A stretch of DNA of 64,000 bases from Candidatus Solirubrobacter pratensis (GTDB lineage Bacteria; Actinomycetota; Thermoleophilia; Solirubrobacterales; Solirubrobacteraceae), in assembly GCF_000425945.1 (NCBI RefSeq), contig NZ_AUEK01000012.1, positions 170,445-234,444 of the forward strand, read 5' to 3'. This document shows, one piece after another, positions 8,336 to 17,949 of this stretch. Every line of letters begins with the position of its first letter. The stretch's first letter is position 1. The notes beneath the pieces were generated by a model that did no database searches, was not told where the DNA came from, and was given only the letters and a program-made list of their open reading frames with translations. Position numbers and translations under genes: made by a program.

Positions 8336-9342
8336 GCGGCCGCCCCGAGGATGAGATCGGCGAGCACGCCCGGATCGCGCCGATGCAGCTGCGGAGCCCC
8401 GGGCGGCCGCTTGACGAGCTCCAGCGCGCGCGGATCGCTCAGCGGCCGCAGCCGCCCCTGCCTGACCAGCGCCTCGTCGACGCCGCCGAGCCGGCCGCCG
8501 TACGTCGTGTAGACGGGCGTGCCGAGCGCGACCGCCTCGCGGTTCATCGTGCCGCCCGCCGACACCACGAGATCGGCGAACGCGATCAGGCTCTGCGCGT
8601 CGACCGCGCCGTCTGGGACCACGAGCGACGGCAGGCGCAGCGCCCGCACCGTCAGCCGCTGCAGCTCCGTGCGCGGGATGACGACCGCCTGCACGTCCTC
8701 ACGCCGGCCGAGCGACTCCAGCAACGCCGGAAACAGCTTGTTGGACCGCCGGTGATACAGCGACACATCCGGCGGCGGGCGCAGCACCACAAGAACCCGC
8801 TCGCGCTCGACGCCCAGCTGGTCGAGCACACCGACATCGGGCTCGAAGTCGGCGAGGTAGTACTCCTCCTTGAGACCCGGATACTGGCGCAACTTCGCCG
8901 GCTCCACGCCGTAGCGCCGCAGCCGGGCCGCAGGGATCATGTCGGGCGTCAGCACTCGCCGCGCGAGCCGGCAGCCGATCTGGTGCTGGGTCGTCGCCCA
9001 CTCGTAGTCGAACGCGTTGACCTCCGGCACGCGCAGCGCCTTCGCCGCCAGCGCGAGATCGTTGGAGCCGTGCGCCACCGCGAGATCGAACCGGCCCCGC
9101 CGCCCATACGCGATCATCGCGCTCGTCCGGCTCGCGAGCGCACCGAGCTTGCGCACACGCGAGGCGCCGCCGTGTTGCCCGATCGCCGTGTGGGCGATGC
9201 CGAACCGCTCCAGCAGCGGCAACGTCTGCGCGTAGTCGCGTGCAGTCACTCGCACCTCGTGTCCTGCGCGCCGCATCTGCGCGATCACCGGCCGGAACAC
9301 GACCGGATGCGCCGGCGCGGTCATGTCGAACCACACCCTCAT
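8332..9342 (-). CDS. DUF354 glycosyltransferase-like protein
   Basis: A 336-residue protein matching the DUF354 family, a GT-B-like group found in archaeal and bacterial polysaccharide clusters. It starts MRVWFDMTAPAHPVVFRPVI, continues with the Rossmann-like GHEVRVTARDY, and in the C-terminal half has the nucleotide-sugar-type segment SAGGTMNREAVALGTPVYTT. No membrane segment is visible. It is the first gene of the three-gene operon with a sugar transferase and an amidotransferase, implying assembly of a surface or secreted glycan. Donor and acceptor are unknown. Confidence 0.85.
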   Translation of the reverse strand: MRVWFDMTAPAHPVVFRPVIAQMRRAGHEVRVTARDYAQTLPLLERFGIAHTAIGQHGGASRVRKLGALASRTSAMIAYGRRGRFDLAVAHGSNDLALAAKALRVPEVNAFDYEWATTQHQIGCRLARRVLTPDMIPAARLRRYGVEPAKLRQYPGLKEEYYLADFEPDVGVLDQLGVERERVLVVLRPPPDVSLYHRRSNKLFPALLESLGRREDVQAVVIPRTELQRLTVRALRLPSLVVPDGAVDAQSLIAFADLVVSAGGTMNREAVALGTPVYTTYGGRLGGVDEALVRQGRLRPLSDPRALELVKRPPGAPQLHRRDPGVLADLILGAAA

Positions 9343-9504
9343 CCGTGCGCCCTACCCTCCGGAGGGGCCGCGCCAAGCGTCCTGCGACCACGGTGCACCC
9401 GCACACCGCCGCAGCTGCTGCGCGCCCGATGGCGCCGCGGCGTTTCCGCGCGGTGGACGGCCGCAACGACACGCGCTTAGAGTCGATCGCCAGCTGAGGA
9501 TGTT

Positions 9505-9541
9505 CCCTCGGGCGCGCGTAGCCCGCAAGGGCGAGGGAGGG
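9505..9541 (+). promoter_or_regulatory. Leader hairpin covering the sulfatase ribosome-binding site
   Basis: The arms CCCTCG (9505-9510) and CGAGGG (9532-9537) pair perfectly, with an inner GGC/GCC pairing around a GCGCGTA loop. The 3' arm includes the first part of the strong Shine-Dalgarno run GAGGGAGGGA (9533-9541) that lies 5 bp before the sulfatase ATG. The fold could limit translation start; this is inferred from pairing only. Confidence 0.35.
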
Positions 9542-9546
9542 ACACG

Positions 9547-11427
9547 ATGAGTGACCATGGCCGGCGCAGCGACGAGGAGCGCGCCGCGAGGCGGGAGCTC
9601 GACCGCCGGGAGTTTCTGAAGTCCATCGGGATCGCAGCCGCCGGCGGCGTGATCGCCGATCTACGCATCTTCGACAGCATGGGCGCGGCGAGCATGGCCG
9701 GGGCCCGAGCGGGCCGGACGAGGCCGAACATCCTCGTGGTGCTCGTCGACGAGATGCGCTTCCCCACCGTCTTCCCGCAAGGCATCACCACACCGGCGGC
9801 ATTCCTGCGCAAGTTCATGCCGAACGTGTACGAGCTCTGGCGCCACGGCGTGAAGTTCACGAACCACCACACGGCCGGCAACGCCTGCAGCCCGGCTCGG
9901 GCGGCGATCGCGACCGGCCTGTACCCGCATCAGGAATGGCTGCTGGCGACGCGCACCGCGGCCGGTCCTTCGCTGCAGACCGCCTTCCCGACGTACGGCA
10001 AGCTGCTGCGCCGCCTCGGCTATCGGACGCCGTACGTCGGCAAGTGGCACCTGTCGAACGCGCCGAGCGACGGGAGCACGGCGGGCTATCTGGAGGATTA
10101 CGGCTTCGACGGGATGACCAACCCCGATCCGCTCGGACAGAACGGCGAAGGACAGGCGAAGGACGCCGGCATCGCCGGGCAGGCGGCGGCGTGGCTGCAG
10201 AACCAGAGTCCGGCCCGGCAGCCGTACTGCCTCACCGTCAGCTTCGTCAATCCGCATGACCGGCAGTTCTTCTGGGCCGGTACCGAGGGCACCGGCTACG
10301 AGCGCCTGTTCGCCGGGCAGGCGCTCAAGCCGTACATCACCAGCTTCTCGTCCGTCCCGGGCCAGGACGCTCCGCCGGCGCTCGGATACCCCGACGTGCC
10401 GCCCAACTGGGAGTCGGCCGCGACGCTTGAGGCGAACAAGCCGCCGAGCCAGATGCTCTTCCGCGCGTTCCAGCAACTCGTGTGGGGAGCGGCCAGCGAT
10501 GACAGAGCGGCGAACGGCTTCGCCCTCGCTCCGTCCTCGAACCAGCCGATGCGCCTCGGCGTCGGCGTCGCACCCTTCAGCTATTGGAGCCGCGGACTCG
10601 ACGAGTACACCTACGTGCTGACGATGGTCGACGAGCAGGTCGGTCGAGTGATCGCGAGCGTGCCGAAGCAGCAACTGCGCAACACGGTGATCGTGTTCGC
10701 GTCCGATCACGGGGAGTACGACGGAGCTCATGGCTTCCTCGCCGGCAAGCTCGGCACCGCGTACGACGAGGCCTGGCACATCCCGATGATCGTGGCCGAT
10801 CCGAGCGGCCGGGTCACGGAGGCGATCGACAGGCCGCGAACGCAGCTGACGTCGAGCGTCGACTTCATGCCGATGCTCGTGACCCTGGGCAACGGCGGCA
10901 GCCGCTCGTGGATGAAGGGAAGCCTCCGTCAGATCTACTCCGAACGCCTCAACCTCGTGCGATTGCTGCGCGACCCGCGCGCCGCGGGGCGCGATCACGT
11001 GCTGTTCGCCACCGACGAGATCGTCCCGGTCGCGCTGAACGACATGCGTGCCCCCCTGCACCTCCTCGGGGTGCGGACTCGTGAGGCCAAGTTGTCCACG
11101 TACAGCCACTGGCACCGCGGCACGGCGGTTCCGGCTGCCGACGGCATGGCGCTCGAGTACTACGACTACAGCACCGAGGCGGGACGGGCGGAGATGCGCA
11201 GCACGCCGGAGGACCCGCAGGCCAAAGCGCTCGCAAGGAAGCTGTTCGACGAGTTCGTGCCGCGCGCAATGCAGGCACCGCTTCCCACAAGCTCGCTGCG
11301 TCAAGCGTCGCGACGGGGCCGCGAGAGCTATCTCGCCTTCGGCGCCCTGGCGAACGCCTACAGCGTCAAGCAGCTCATCGACGGCGAGAAGCTCAAGACG
11401 GTCCTGGGCTATGGCCTGCACATGTGA
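9547..11427 (+). CDS. Tat-exported type I sulfatase
   Basis: A 626-residue sulfatase that would hydrolyse sulfate (or possibly phosphonate) esters outside the membrane. The N-terminus has a twin-arginine signal, DRREFLKSIGIAAAGG (residues 19-34). The mature part begins with the metal-binding RPNILVVLVDEMR. The activation motif C-S-P-A-R lies at residues 114-118, where the Cys would become formylglycine. GKWHLS and VIVFASDHGEYDGAHG supply further catalytic and metal ligands. No formylglycine-generating enzyme is seen in the window. The start is fixed by the strong GAGGGAGGG site. It stands alone, divergent from the glycan cassette, so a polysaccharide substrate is plausible. Confidence 0.9.
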   Translation: MSDHGRRSDEERAARRELDRREFLKSIGIAAAGGVIADLRIFDSMGAASMAGARAGRTRPNILVVLVDEMRFPTVFPQGITTPAAFLRKFMPNVYELWRHGVKFTNHHTAGNACSPARAAIATGLYPHQEWLLATRTAAGPSLQTAFPTYGKLLRRLGYRTPYVGKWHLSNAPSDGSTAGYLEDYGFDGMTNPDPLGQNGEGQAKDAGIAGQAAAWLQNQSPARQPYCLTVSFVNPHDRQFFWAGTEGTGYERLFAGQALKPYITSFSSVPGQDAPPALGYPDVPPNWESAATLEANKPPSQMLFRAFQQLVWGAASDDRAANGFALAPSSNQPMRLGVGVAPFSYWSRGLDEYTYVLTMVDEQVGRVIASVPKQQLRNTVIVFASDHGEYDGAHGFLAGKLGTAYDEAWHIPMIVADPSGRVTEAIDRPRTQLTSSVDFMPMLVTLGNGGSRSWMKGSLRQIYSERLNLVRLLRDPRAAGRDHVLFATDEIVPVALNDMRAPLHLLGVRTREAKLSTYSHWHRGTAVPAADGMALEYYDYSTEAGRAEMRSTPEDPQAKALARKLFDEFVPRAMQAPLPTSSLRQASRRGRESYLAFGALANAYSVKQLIDGEKLKTVLGYGLHM

Positions 11428-11807
11428 TGCAGCGAGCGGGACGGGACGCTGTCAAGCTCGATGGTGAACGTCATCACGATCATCGCCCCGTCGCTCCGGT
11501 GCGACGATCTGAACACCGAAGACGTCCCGCTGGGCCTGATCGAGACCAGGACGTTCGGCTCGCGCGTGATCTACGAGCGCTACGGACGCGCCCGCGACGA
11601 GTCGGACCGACACCGCCGGCCTCCGTCCTTGCACACCTGCGGCGGGCTGTGCAGTTTGCCCGCCGGAACCGGCGTCTGGTCACCGTGTCGGCGCCCAGAG
11701 TTGCCGATACCGTGCCGCGCTGGGACGATTCGGCGAGGTGTGCGACCGTGCCGGCACGGCGGCGATCCATGACTTGGAAGGCGGCTCTCTGACCTGTCGC
11801 GATTCTG
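11428..11807 (+). other. Intergenic region with a possible gene remnant
   Basis: A 380 bp stretch between sulfatase and kinase. A frame from ATG 11461 gives a protein-like opening (MVNVITIIAPSLRCDD, then PLGLIETRTFGSRVIYERYG) for about 45 codons and then becomes Arg-rich and unconvincing. It may be the 5' remnant of a lost gene. No terminator or RNA gene is evident. A TGA at 11790, in frame with the kinase, limits how far upstream that gene can start. Confidence 0.35.
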
Positions 11808-13376
11808 GTGGCCGCTGAGACTTCCCCAGACGACATCCTCACCAAGATCGCGGAGGAGGTCGGGCTGCTCCTGCGCGTCGAGGTCGTGGTCATCCACCGC
11901 TTCGAGTCCGACGGGGACGGCACCGTCGTGGCGCGCTGGGGCGAGCAGGTCGGCGACGCCTTCCCGGTCGGGCGGCGCGCGCGGCCGGATGGCAGGAGCG
12001 CGACCGCCGCGGTCTACCGGACGCAGCAGCCCGCTCGCTTCGAGCACTACGAGGCCGCCTCGGGCTCGATCGGCCTCGGCGCCCGCTCCTTGGGCGTCAG
12101 GACGGGGATCGCCAGTCCGATCCTCGTCGAGGGGCGCCTCTGGGGCGCGATCGCGGCGGGCACGACGCGGCTCGACCCGCTGCCCGCCGACGCGGAATCG
12201 CGCCTCGCCGGGTTCGCCGACCTGGCGGCGACGGCGATCGCGAGCGTCGAGGCGCGGGCGGAGATCCAGCGGCTGGCCGACGAGCAGGCGGCGCTTCGGC
12301 GGGTCGCGACCATGGTCGCCCAGGGACGTCCGCCGGATGAGGTCTTCGCGACCGTCGCCACCGAGGTGGGCCGGGTCGGCGGCGCCGAGACCGCGGTGAT
12401 CCACCGCTTCGACCCGGACGGCCTGAGCACGATCGTCGCCAGCTACGGCCGGCTGCAGGATTCGTTCTGGGTCGGCAGCCGCTGGAGCATGGAGGGCCAG
12501 AGCGTCGCGGCAGGCGTCTATCGCACGGGCAAGCCCGCGCGCTTCGATCACTACGAGACCGCGGCCGGCTCGATCGGCGTGAGCGCTCACGACCTCGGCA
12601 TCCGCTCGGGGGTCGCGAGCCCGATCGTGGTCAACGGGCGCCTGTGGGGCGCGATCGCGGCCGGGACGACCCGGCCGCGGCCCTTGCCGCCCGATGCCGA
12701 GCCGCGGATGGCCGCCTTCACGGAGCTGGCGGCGACGGCGATCGCCAACGTTCAGGCGCGCGCGGACCTCGCCGCCTCGCGCGCGCGGATCGTGCTCACC
12801 GCGGACGAGGAGCGCACCCGCGTGGCGCGCGATCTCCACGACGGCGCGCAGCAGCGCCTCGTGCACACCATCCTCGTGCTCAAGCTGGCCTCGAACACGC
12901 TGGAGCGCGACCCGCACGAGTCCGCCCCGCTCGTCGAGGAGGCCCTCCAACAGGCGCAGATCGCCATGGACGAGCTGCGCGAGCTCGCCCACGGCATCCT
13001 GCCGTCCGTCCTCACACGCGGCGGGCTGCGCGCTGCGGTCGACTCGATCGTCTCGCGGATGTCGATCCCGGTCGACGTCGACATCTCCGTCGGCCGGTGC
13101 GCTCGCGCGGTCGAGGCGACCGCGTACTTCGTGGTGGCCGAGGCGCTCACCAACGTCGCCAAGCATTCGCGAGCCAAGCGCGCCACGGTCAGCGCCCACC
13201 TGGACAACGGCATCCTGCAGCTCGAGGTGCGCGACGACGGGATCGGCGGCGCTCGCCGCGACGGCACCGGACTGGTCGGGCTCAGCGACCGGGTGGCGGC
13301 GTTCGAGGGCAGCCTCCGGGTCGTGAACCCGGCGCAGGGCGGCACCGTGGTCGAGGCGTCGATCCCGGTCCGCTGA
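11808..13376 (+). CDS. Tandem-GAF sensor histidine kinase (HisKA_3 type), orphan
   Basis: A 522-residue cytosolic kinase. Two GAF domains follow each other (about 10-155 and 160-320) and are clear duplicates: both contain RFxHYExAxGSIG, GRLWGAIAAGTTR and LAATAIA segments. Next is a HisKA_3 dimerisation domain with ARDLHDGAQQRL (phospho-acceptor H344) and an HATPase_c domain with ALTNVAKHS (N box) and DDGIGGA (G1). The GTG start is supported because an in-frame TGA lies 18 bp upstream. There is no response regulator next to it. Ligand unknown; GAF domains bind small molecules, haem or light-sensing cofactors. A paralogue with a membrane domain lies at 41209-43173. Confidence 0.87.
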   Translation: MAAETSPDDILTKIAEEVGLLLRVEVVVIHRFESDGDGTVVARWGEQVGDAFPVGRRARPDGRSATAAVYRTQQPARFEHYEAASGSIGLGARSLGVRTGIASPILVEGRLWGAIAAGTTRLDPLPADAESRLAGFADLAATAIASVEARAEIQRLADEQAALRRVATMVAQGRPPDEVFATVATEVGRVGGAETAVIHRFDPDGLSTIVASYGRLQDSFWVGSRWSMEGQSVAAGVYRTGKPARFDHYETAAGSIGVSAHDLGIRSGVASPIVVNGRLWGAIAAGTTRPRPLPPDAEPRMAAFTELAATAIANVQARADLAASRARIVLTADEERTRVARDLHDGAQQRLVHTILVLKLASNTLERDPHESAPLVEEALQQAQIAMDELRELAHGILPSVLTRGGLRAAVDSIVSRMSIPVDVDISVGRCARAVEATAYFVVAEALTNVAKHSRAKRATVSAHLDNGILQLEVRDDGIGGARRDGTGLVGLSDRVAAFEGSLRVVNPAQGGTVVEASIPVR

Positions 13377-13379
13377 CGC

Positions 13380-15548
13380 TCACTCCAGCTCCGTAAGACG
13401 GAAGTCGACCGTCAGCGGCGCCTCGAGGTGCTGGAAGTCCAGCCACAGCGACCGCCCCGTGAGCGGGTCGATGTACTGGCGGAACTCGAGCCGCTCGTCG
13501 AGCACCAGCTGCGGCCCGAGCTCCGCGGCGGCCGGCACGCGGTAGGGCGCCGTCTCGCGCCAGTTGGAGCCGAGCGGGCCGAGCACCGCGCCCGACCCCG
13601 CGGCCTGCACGACGATCTCCTCGCCGTCGCGGCAGACGTTGAGCACGTCCCCCCACCGGTGCAGGATCTCGAGGTCGCGGACCTCGTAGTGGTCGCGGCG
13701 GTTGCGCAGATCGGCCAGCCGCGCTCGGCGTAGCTCGTCGCGGCGGGCCTCGGTCGCGGCGGCGTCATAGCCACCGTCGCCGGTCACGACCACGCCGTAG
13801 ACGTCACGTGCCACGGCGGCGTCGGAGCTGCCCTCGTGCACGTTGGCGGCCACCAGCGCGGCATCCCGCTCGAGCGGGTCGCCGAAGCCGCCGCCGTTCT
13901 GCGTGACGTTGTTGATCACGTCGCCGCGCGTCATCGGGACGGTCTCCTTCGCCGACGGGATGCGGTGGGCACCCTGGAGATCGCGCATCTGCTCGTGCAC
14001 GGCGCCGGCCGCCATGTCCGCCTGCCAGTCGGCGCCGGAGACGAGCTCGTAACGCGACGTGCCGCCGGGGTAGCCCCCGAAGAGCCCAACGCCCGTCGGG
14101 ATCACCACTCCCTGCGCGATGCAGGTCGCGGTGACGGTGTCCGAGTCGTGCACGGCCAGCGCGAACTCGATGCCGTTGCCGCCGCGGTGCGCGCCCGCGC
14201 CGCCGGAGTCCTTGACCTCGCGCCGCCACAGGTAGAGCAGCGGCTGGTGGTTCTCATGCAGCTCGACGTCGTTGGAGCCGCCGCCGAGGATGATCAGCGA
14301 GCCGCCGGCCGAGACACCGTCGCGGTGCCGGAAGGCCGGCCCGCCCCAGCCCAGCGAGTCCATGATCATCGTCGCGAACGGCTCGCCGTACTGGTTGAGG
14401 CCGCCGAACTGGCTGAGCACCCACGACCCGTCGGGCGGCCCGAACGCGAAGTCCGCGTACTCGCTGGAGAACGCCAGCAGCTTCGCAAGGCAGCCGGCCG
14501 CCAGCGAGAGCGCGACCCACGAGCCCGACACCGAGCCCGCCGAGATCGGCGCCGGCTCCTCTGCGCTCACGCAGGTGTTCGGCGGGATCTCGAGCGAGAC
14601 CGGCCGCATCAACCCCGCGTTCCACTGCAGCGCCGAGCCGAACACGCCGAGGATCGCGCACCCGACAGCGCCGTAGGTCGCCGAGCGCGAGGCGTTGCCG
14701 GTGCCGACGATCGAGGGGCTCGAGCCCGCGAAGTCGAACACCAGCTCCTGGCCGCGCTTGCGCAGCGTGCAGTCGACGCGGTAGAGGTTGTTGGCGTGGC
14801 CGTCGTGGTCGATGTACCCGGCGGTCTGGAAATCGCCATCCGGCAGGCGGCCCAGCGCGTAGCGCATGCCGTCCTCGGTCAGAGCGATCGTCCGCTCGAT
14901 CGTGTCGAGCACCGCGTCGCCGCCGTATTGCCTGCACGTCTCTTCCAGCCGCGCCTGGGCCACCCGGTGCGACGAGAGGAAGGCCGAGAAGTCGTTGGCC
15001 ACCATCGAGGGCATACGGGAGTTGGCGAGGATCGTGTCCCACAGCGCGCGGTTGACCTTGCCGGCATCGACGATCCGGTTGATCGGGACGCGGATGCCCT
15101 CCTGGTAGACCTCGGTCGCGGTCGGGCACCACGAGCCTGGATTCATGCCCCCGAGATCCATCACGTGGGCCATGCAGCCCGTCCACGCCCGGACCTCGCC
15201 CTCATGGAAGAACGGCGAGACGAACTGCACGTCGGACTGATGGATGCCGGCGACGAACGGGTCGTTGGTGATGAACACGTCGCCGGCGCGGATGTCGTCG
15301 CCGAAGCGGCTGATGACCTCCTTGACGAATAGCTGCATCGTGTAGATCGGCAGCATGTAGAACACGCCCGACACGGCGAGATCGCCGTTGCGCGCGTAGA
15401 TCGCGAAGTTGTAGTCCGTGGCGTGGACCACGGGCGACCCGGACGCGTGCACGATCGTCGTCGAGCCCTCGTCGTTGATGGACCACAACCGGTGCCTGAT
15501 CACCTCGTAGGTGATGGAGTCGAGCGTGCGCGCGTCGGTGATGCTCAT
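13380..15548 (-). CDS. hyuB: Hydantoinase B / oxoprolinase-family subunit (first copy)
   Basis: A 722-residue subunit B of the ATP-dependent hydantoinase/5-oxoprolinase/acetone-carboxylase superfamily, cytosolic. Typical segments are ITYEVIRHRLWSINDEG near the start, GDVFITNDPFVAGIHQSDV, VMDLGGMNPGSW, the central DFAGSSP and GGxxG-containing late part NVTQNGGGFGDP. With HyuA it cleaves or carboxylates small carbonyl or cyclic amide compounds using ATP. It overlaps hyuA by ATGA at 15545-15548. A much longer frame exists through hyuA, but its first 720 residues are Arg-rich shadow sequence. A C-terminal extension of about 120 residues after the GGGFGDP motif is compatible with acetophenone-carboxylase-like members. 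Confidence 0.87.
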   Translation of the reverse strand: MSITDARTLDSITYEVIRHRLWSINDEGSTTIVHASGSPVVHATDYNFAIYARNGDLAVSGVFYMLPIYTMQLFVKEVISRFGDDIRAGDVFITNDPFVAGIHQSDVQFVSPFFHEGEVRAWTGCMAHVMDLGGMNPGSWCPTATEVYQEGIRVPINRIVDAGKVNRALWDTILANSRMPSMVANDFSAFLSSHRVAQARLEETCRQYGGDAVLDTIERTIALTEDGMRYALGRLPDGDFQTAGYIDHDGHANNLYRVDCTLRKRGQELVFDFAGSSPSIVGTGNASRSATYGAVGCAILGVFGSALQWNAGLMRPVSLEIPPNTCVSAEEPAPISAGSVSGSWVALSLAAGCLAKLLAFSSEYADFAFGPPDGSWVLSQFGGLNQYGEPFATMIMDSLGWGGPAFRHRDGVSAGGSLIILGGGSNDVELHENHQPLLYLWRREVKDSGGAGAHRGGNGIEFALAVHDSDTVTATCIAQGVVIPTGVGLFGGYPGGTSRYELVSGADWQADMAAGAVHEQMRDLQGAHRIPSAKETVPMTRGDVINNVTQNGGGFGDPLERDAALVAANVHEGSSDAAVARDVYGVVVTGDGGYDAAATEARRDELRRARLADLRNRRDHYEVRDLEILHRWGDVLNVCRDGEEIVVQAAGSGAVLGPLGSNWRETAPYRVPAAAELGPQLVLDERLEFRQYIDPLTGRSLWLDFQHLEAPLTVDFRLTELE

Positions 15549-17674
15549 CGCGATCCCTCCGCCTCGAGGAAGACGTTGCGGTTGGCGTCCACCGACGCGA
15601 CCTGATCGACCCCGACGACGATCGTCGTGTCGGGGAGCTCGACGATCGCCGGGCCGGAGAACGTGCTGTCGAGCCGCAGCGCGGTCTCGTCGTAGATTGC
15701 GGCGTCGTGCCAGCCGCCGCCCAGGTACACCGGCCGCCGCCGCGGCTCGTGTACGCCGGCGCCGTCGTGCGGGGCGCCGGCCGCCAGGCTGGGCTTCGCG
15801 AGCCGGCCGGTCATCACCACCCGCCAGGTGACCATCTCGACCCCGGCGGCGGTGAAGGCCGAGCCCTCGCCGAAGCGCAGCTCGTAGTTCTCGATGAAGC
15901 GCGCGACCAGCGCGTCGAGGCCGTCCGCGGTGATCGGCCGCGCCGGGATCTCGACGGTCAGCTCGTGGATCTGGAAGCGGAAGCGCATGTCCACGAACGC
16001 CGTCGTCTCGATCTCGCCCGGCGGCACGGATTGCGCGCTCATCGTCTCGCGTGCGTCGCGCTCGAGCGCATCGAGCACGGAGTTCACCGCGCCCGCGTCC
16101 ACGTACCCGGAGGCGCCTTCGCTGCCGGGCGGCGTGAAGAAGGACCGCGTCTGTGCGCGCGTGATGACGAGGTCGGAGGCCAGGATGCCGTAGGCCGAGT
16201 GCACCGAGGCCGTGACGGGGACGATCAGGCGTTTGACGCCGAGCTCGGCGCCGTAGGCGTGCGCGTGCACGGGCCCGGCGCCGCCGAAGGCGAGCAGCAC
16301 GAACTCGCGCGGGTCGAAGCCCTTGTGGATCGTGACGCTGCGGACGAGGTCGGCCATCTTGGAGTCCACGATCCGCTTGATCCCGGCCGCCGCGTCCTCG
16401 ACCGACAGGCCGAGCGGCCCGGCGATCCGCTCCCGGATGGCGTGGCGGGCGCGCTCGGGATCGAGCCGGATGCGGCCGCCGAGGAAGTTCTCGGGGTTGA
16501 TCAGGCCGAGGACGACGTCGGCGTCGGTGACCGTGGGCTCGGTCCCGCCCTCTCCGTAGCAGGCGGGGCCGGGAACCGCCCCGGCGCTCTCCGGCCCGAC
16601 CGTCAGCAGCCCGTTGCCGGCGCGGGCGATGCTGCCGCCGCCGGCGCCGATCGTCGCGATCGCGACCGAAGGCGTGGCGATGGGCTGGTTCGCCATCACG
16701 GTCGAGGCTTGGATCAGCGGCCGGCCGTCGACGACCATCCCGACGTCGAAGCTCGTCCCCCCCATGTCGGTCGTGATGACGTTGCGCTCGCCGAGCTGCT
16801 CGCCGACGAACCGTGAGCCGACGACGCCGCCGACCGGTCCCGAGAGCAGGATGCTGACCGGCTCGTCCGCCACCTGCGCGACGGCGCCGACGCCGCCGTT
16901 GGAGAGCATCAGCAGCGGCGGGGACGACAGGCCGGCGTCCTGCAGCTCGCGATGCATGGCGCGGGTCGAGCGCGCGACGTCGGGGCCGAGGAAGGCGTTG
17001 ACCACCGCGGTCACCGTGCGCTCGTACTCGTTGATCCTGGGCAGCAGGTCGCTGGAGGCGGTGACGAACGCGTCCGGCGCCTCCTCGAGCACGATCTGCT
17101 TGACCCGCTGCTCGTGCTCGGGATGCTTGAACGACCACAGCAGGGAGACGACGAACGCCTCGGCGCCCTCGTCGAGCAGCTCCCGGACGGCCGTGCGGGC
17201 GGCGTCCTCGTCGAGCGGCCGCAGCACCTGCCCCTTGTAATCCACCCGCTCGGAGACCTCGCGCGTGAGCCGGCGCTCGACGAACGGTCGCGGCTTGACG
17301 AGGTGGCGGAAGTTCTTCAGCGCCGCCTCGTCCATCCCGAACGCCTTCCACGCGCGCGAGACGAACAGGGTGTCGCCGAAGCCCGCGGTGTGCAGCGTCC
17401 CGACCGTCGCTCCCCGGCGCTGCAGCAGTCCGTTGGTGGCCACGGTGGTGCCCTGGCTGAACAGCTTGACGGCGCGCATGAACTCCGAGAGGCCGAGTCC
17501 TCGCTCCTGGCCGGCCAGCTCGCACGTGGCCAGGACGCCGCCGACGAGGTTGCCCGGGGTGCTCGCCGCCTTGTAGCGATGCAGCACTCCGGACGCGTCG
17601 CTGACGACGGTGTCGGTGAACGTGCCACCGACGTCCGAGGCGACGTAGAAACCGTCCGCTACGAGCTCGCCCAT
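15545..17674 (-). CDS. hyuA: Hydantoinase A / oxoprolinase-family ATPase subunit (first copy)
   Basis: A 709-residue ATP-using subunit with the actin-like fold. The phosphate-1 loop VASDVGGTFTDTVV is near residue 12. TTDMGGTSFDVGMV in the middle is phosphate-2, and AFGGAGPVHAHAYG comes later. A C-terminal domain ends with GPAIVELPDTTIVV. It acts with the overlapping HyuB on a cyclic amide or ketone that cannot be specified; no regulator or transporter flanks this pair. The start ATG is supported by GAGGAGAGG just upstream. The pair is convergent with the tandem-GAF kinase, only 3 bp from its stop. Confidence 0.87.
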   Translation of the reverse strand: MGELVADGFYVASDVGGTFTDTVVSDASGVLHRYKAASTPGNLVGGVLATCELAGQERGLGLSEFMRAVKLFSQGTTVATNGLLQRRGATVGTLHTAGFGDTLFVSRAWKAFGMDEAALKNFRHLVKPRPFVERRLTREVSERVDYKGQVLRPLDEDAARTAVRELLDEGAEAFVVSLLWSFKHPEHEQRVKQIVLEEAPDAFVTASSDLLPRINEYERTVTAVVNAFLGPDVARSTRAMHRELQDAGLSSPPLLMLSNGGVGAVAQVADEPVSILLSGPVGGVVGSRFVGEQLGERNVITTDMGGTSFDVGMVVDGRPLIQASTVMANQPIATPSVAIATIGAGGGSIARAGNGLLTVGPESAGAVPGPACYGEGGTEPTVTDADVVLGLINPENFLGGRIRLDPERARHAIRERIAGPLGLSVEDAAAGIKRIVDSKMADLVRSVTIHKGFDPREFVLLAFGGAGPVHAHAYGAELGVKRLIVPVTASVHSAYGILASDLVITRAQTRSFFTPPGSEGASGYVDAGAVNSVLDALERDARETMSAQSVPPGEIETTAFVDMRFRFQIHELTVEIPARPITADGLDALVARFIENYELRFGEGSAFTAAGVEMVTWRVVMTGRLAKPSLAAGAPHDGAGVHEPRRRPVYLGGGWHDAAIYDETALRLDSTFSGPAIVELPDTTIVVGVDQVASVDANRNVFLEAEGSR

Positions 17675-17949
17675 GGCCTCTCCTCCTCATCCCTTGCCCG
17701 TCGCACAACGGGCCGGTCCGCGACTCTAGGTCATCGGCGAGCGCATCTCTCGAGGGGTTAACACGTTCGGGCCACCAACGTCGGGATCAGCCCCCGCGAT
17801 CGGAGTCCTATAGCTCCCATGCTTGATGTAGACGGCGCCCGCGACACGATTCAACTCCTGGGGTGCGTCGACCACGTAGCGATTGCCGTGCTCCTATTGC
17901 ACAGAAGCACCACAGTTCCTGGCCTGGATGTGCACCGCAGGTCAGTACG

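Noticed and set aside
13380..17708. A single 1442-codon minus-strand frame
   Set aside because: Only the part from 15548 to 13380 has HyuB sequence. The upstream half is the Arg-rich shadow of hyuA, which is a full HyuA in another frame with its own ATGA-coupled end.
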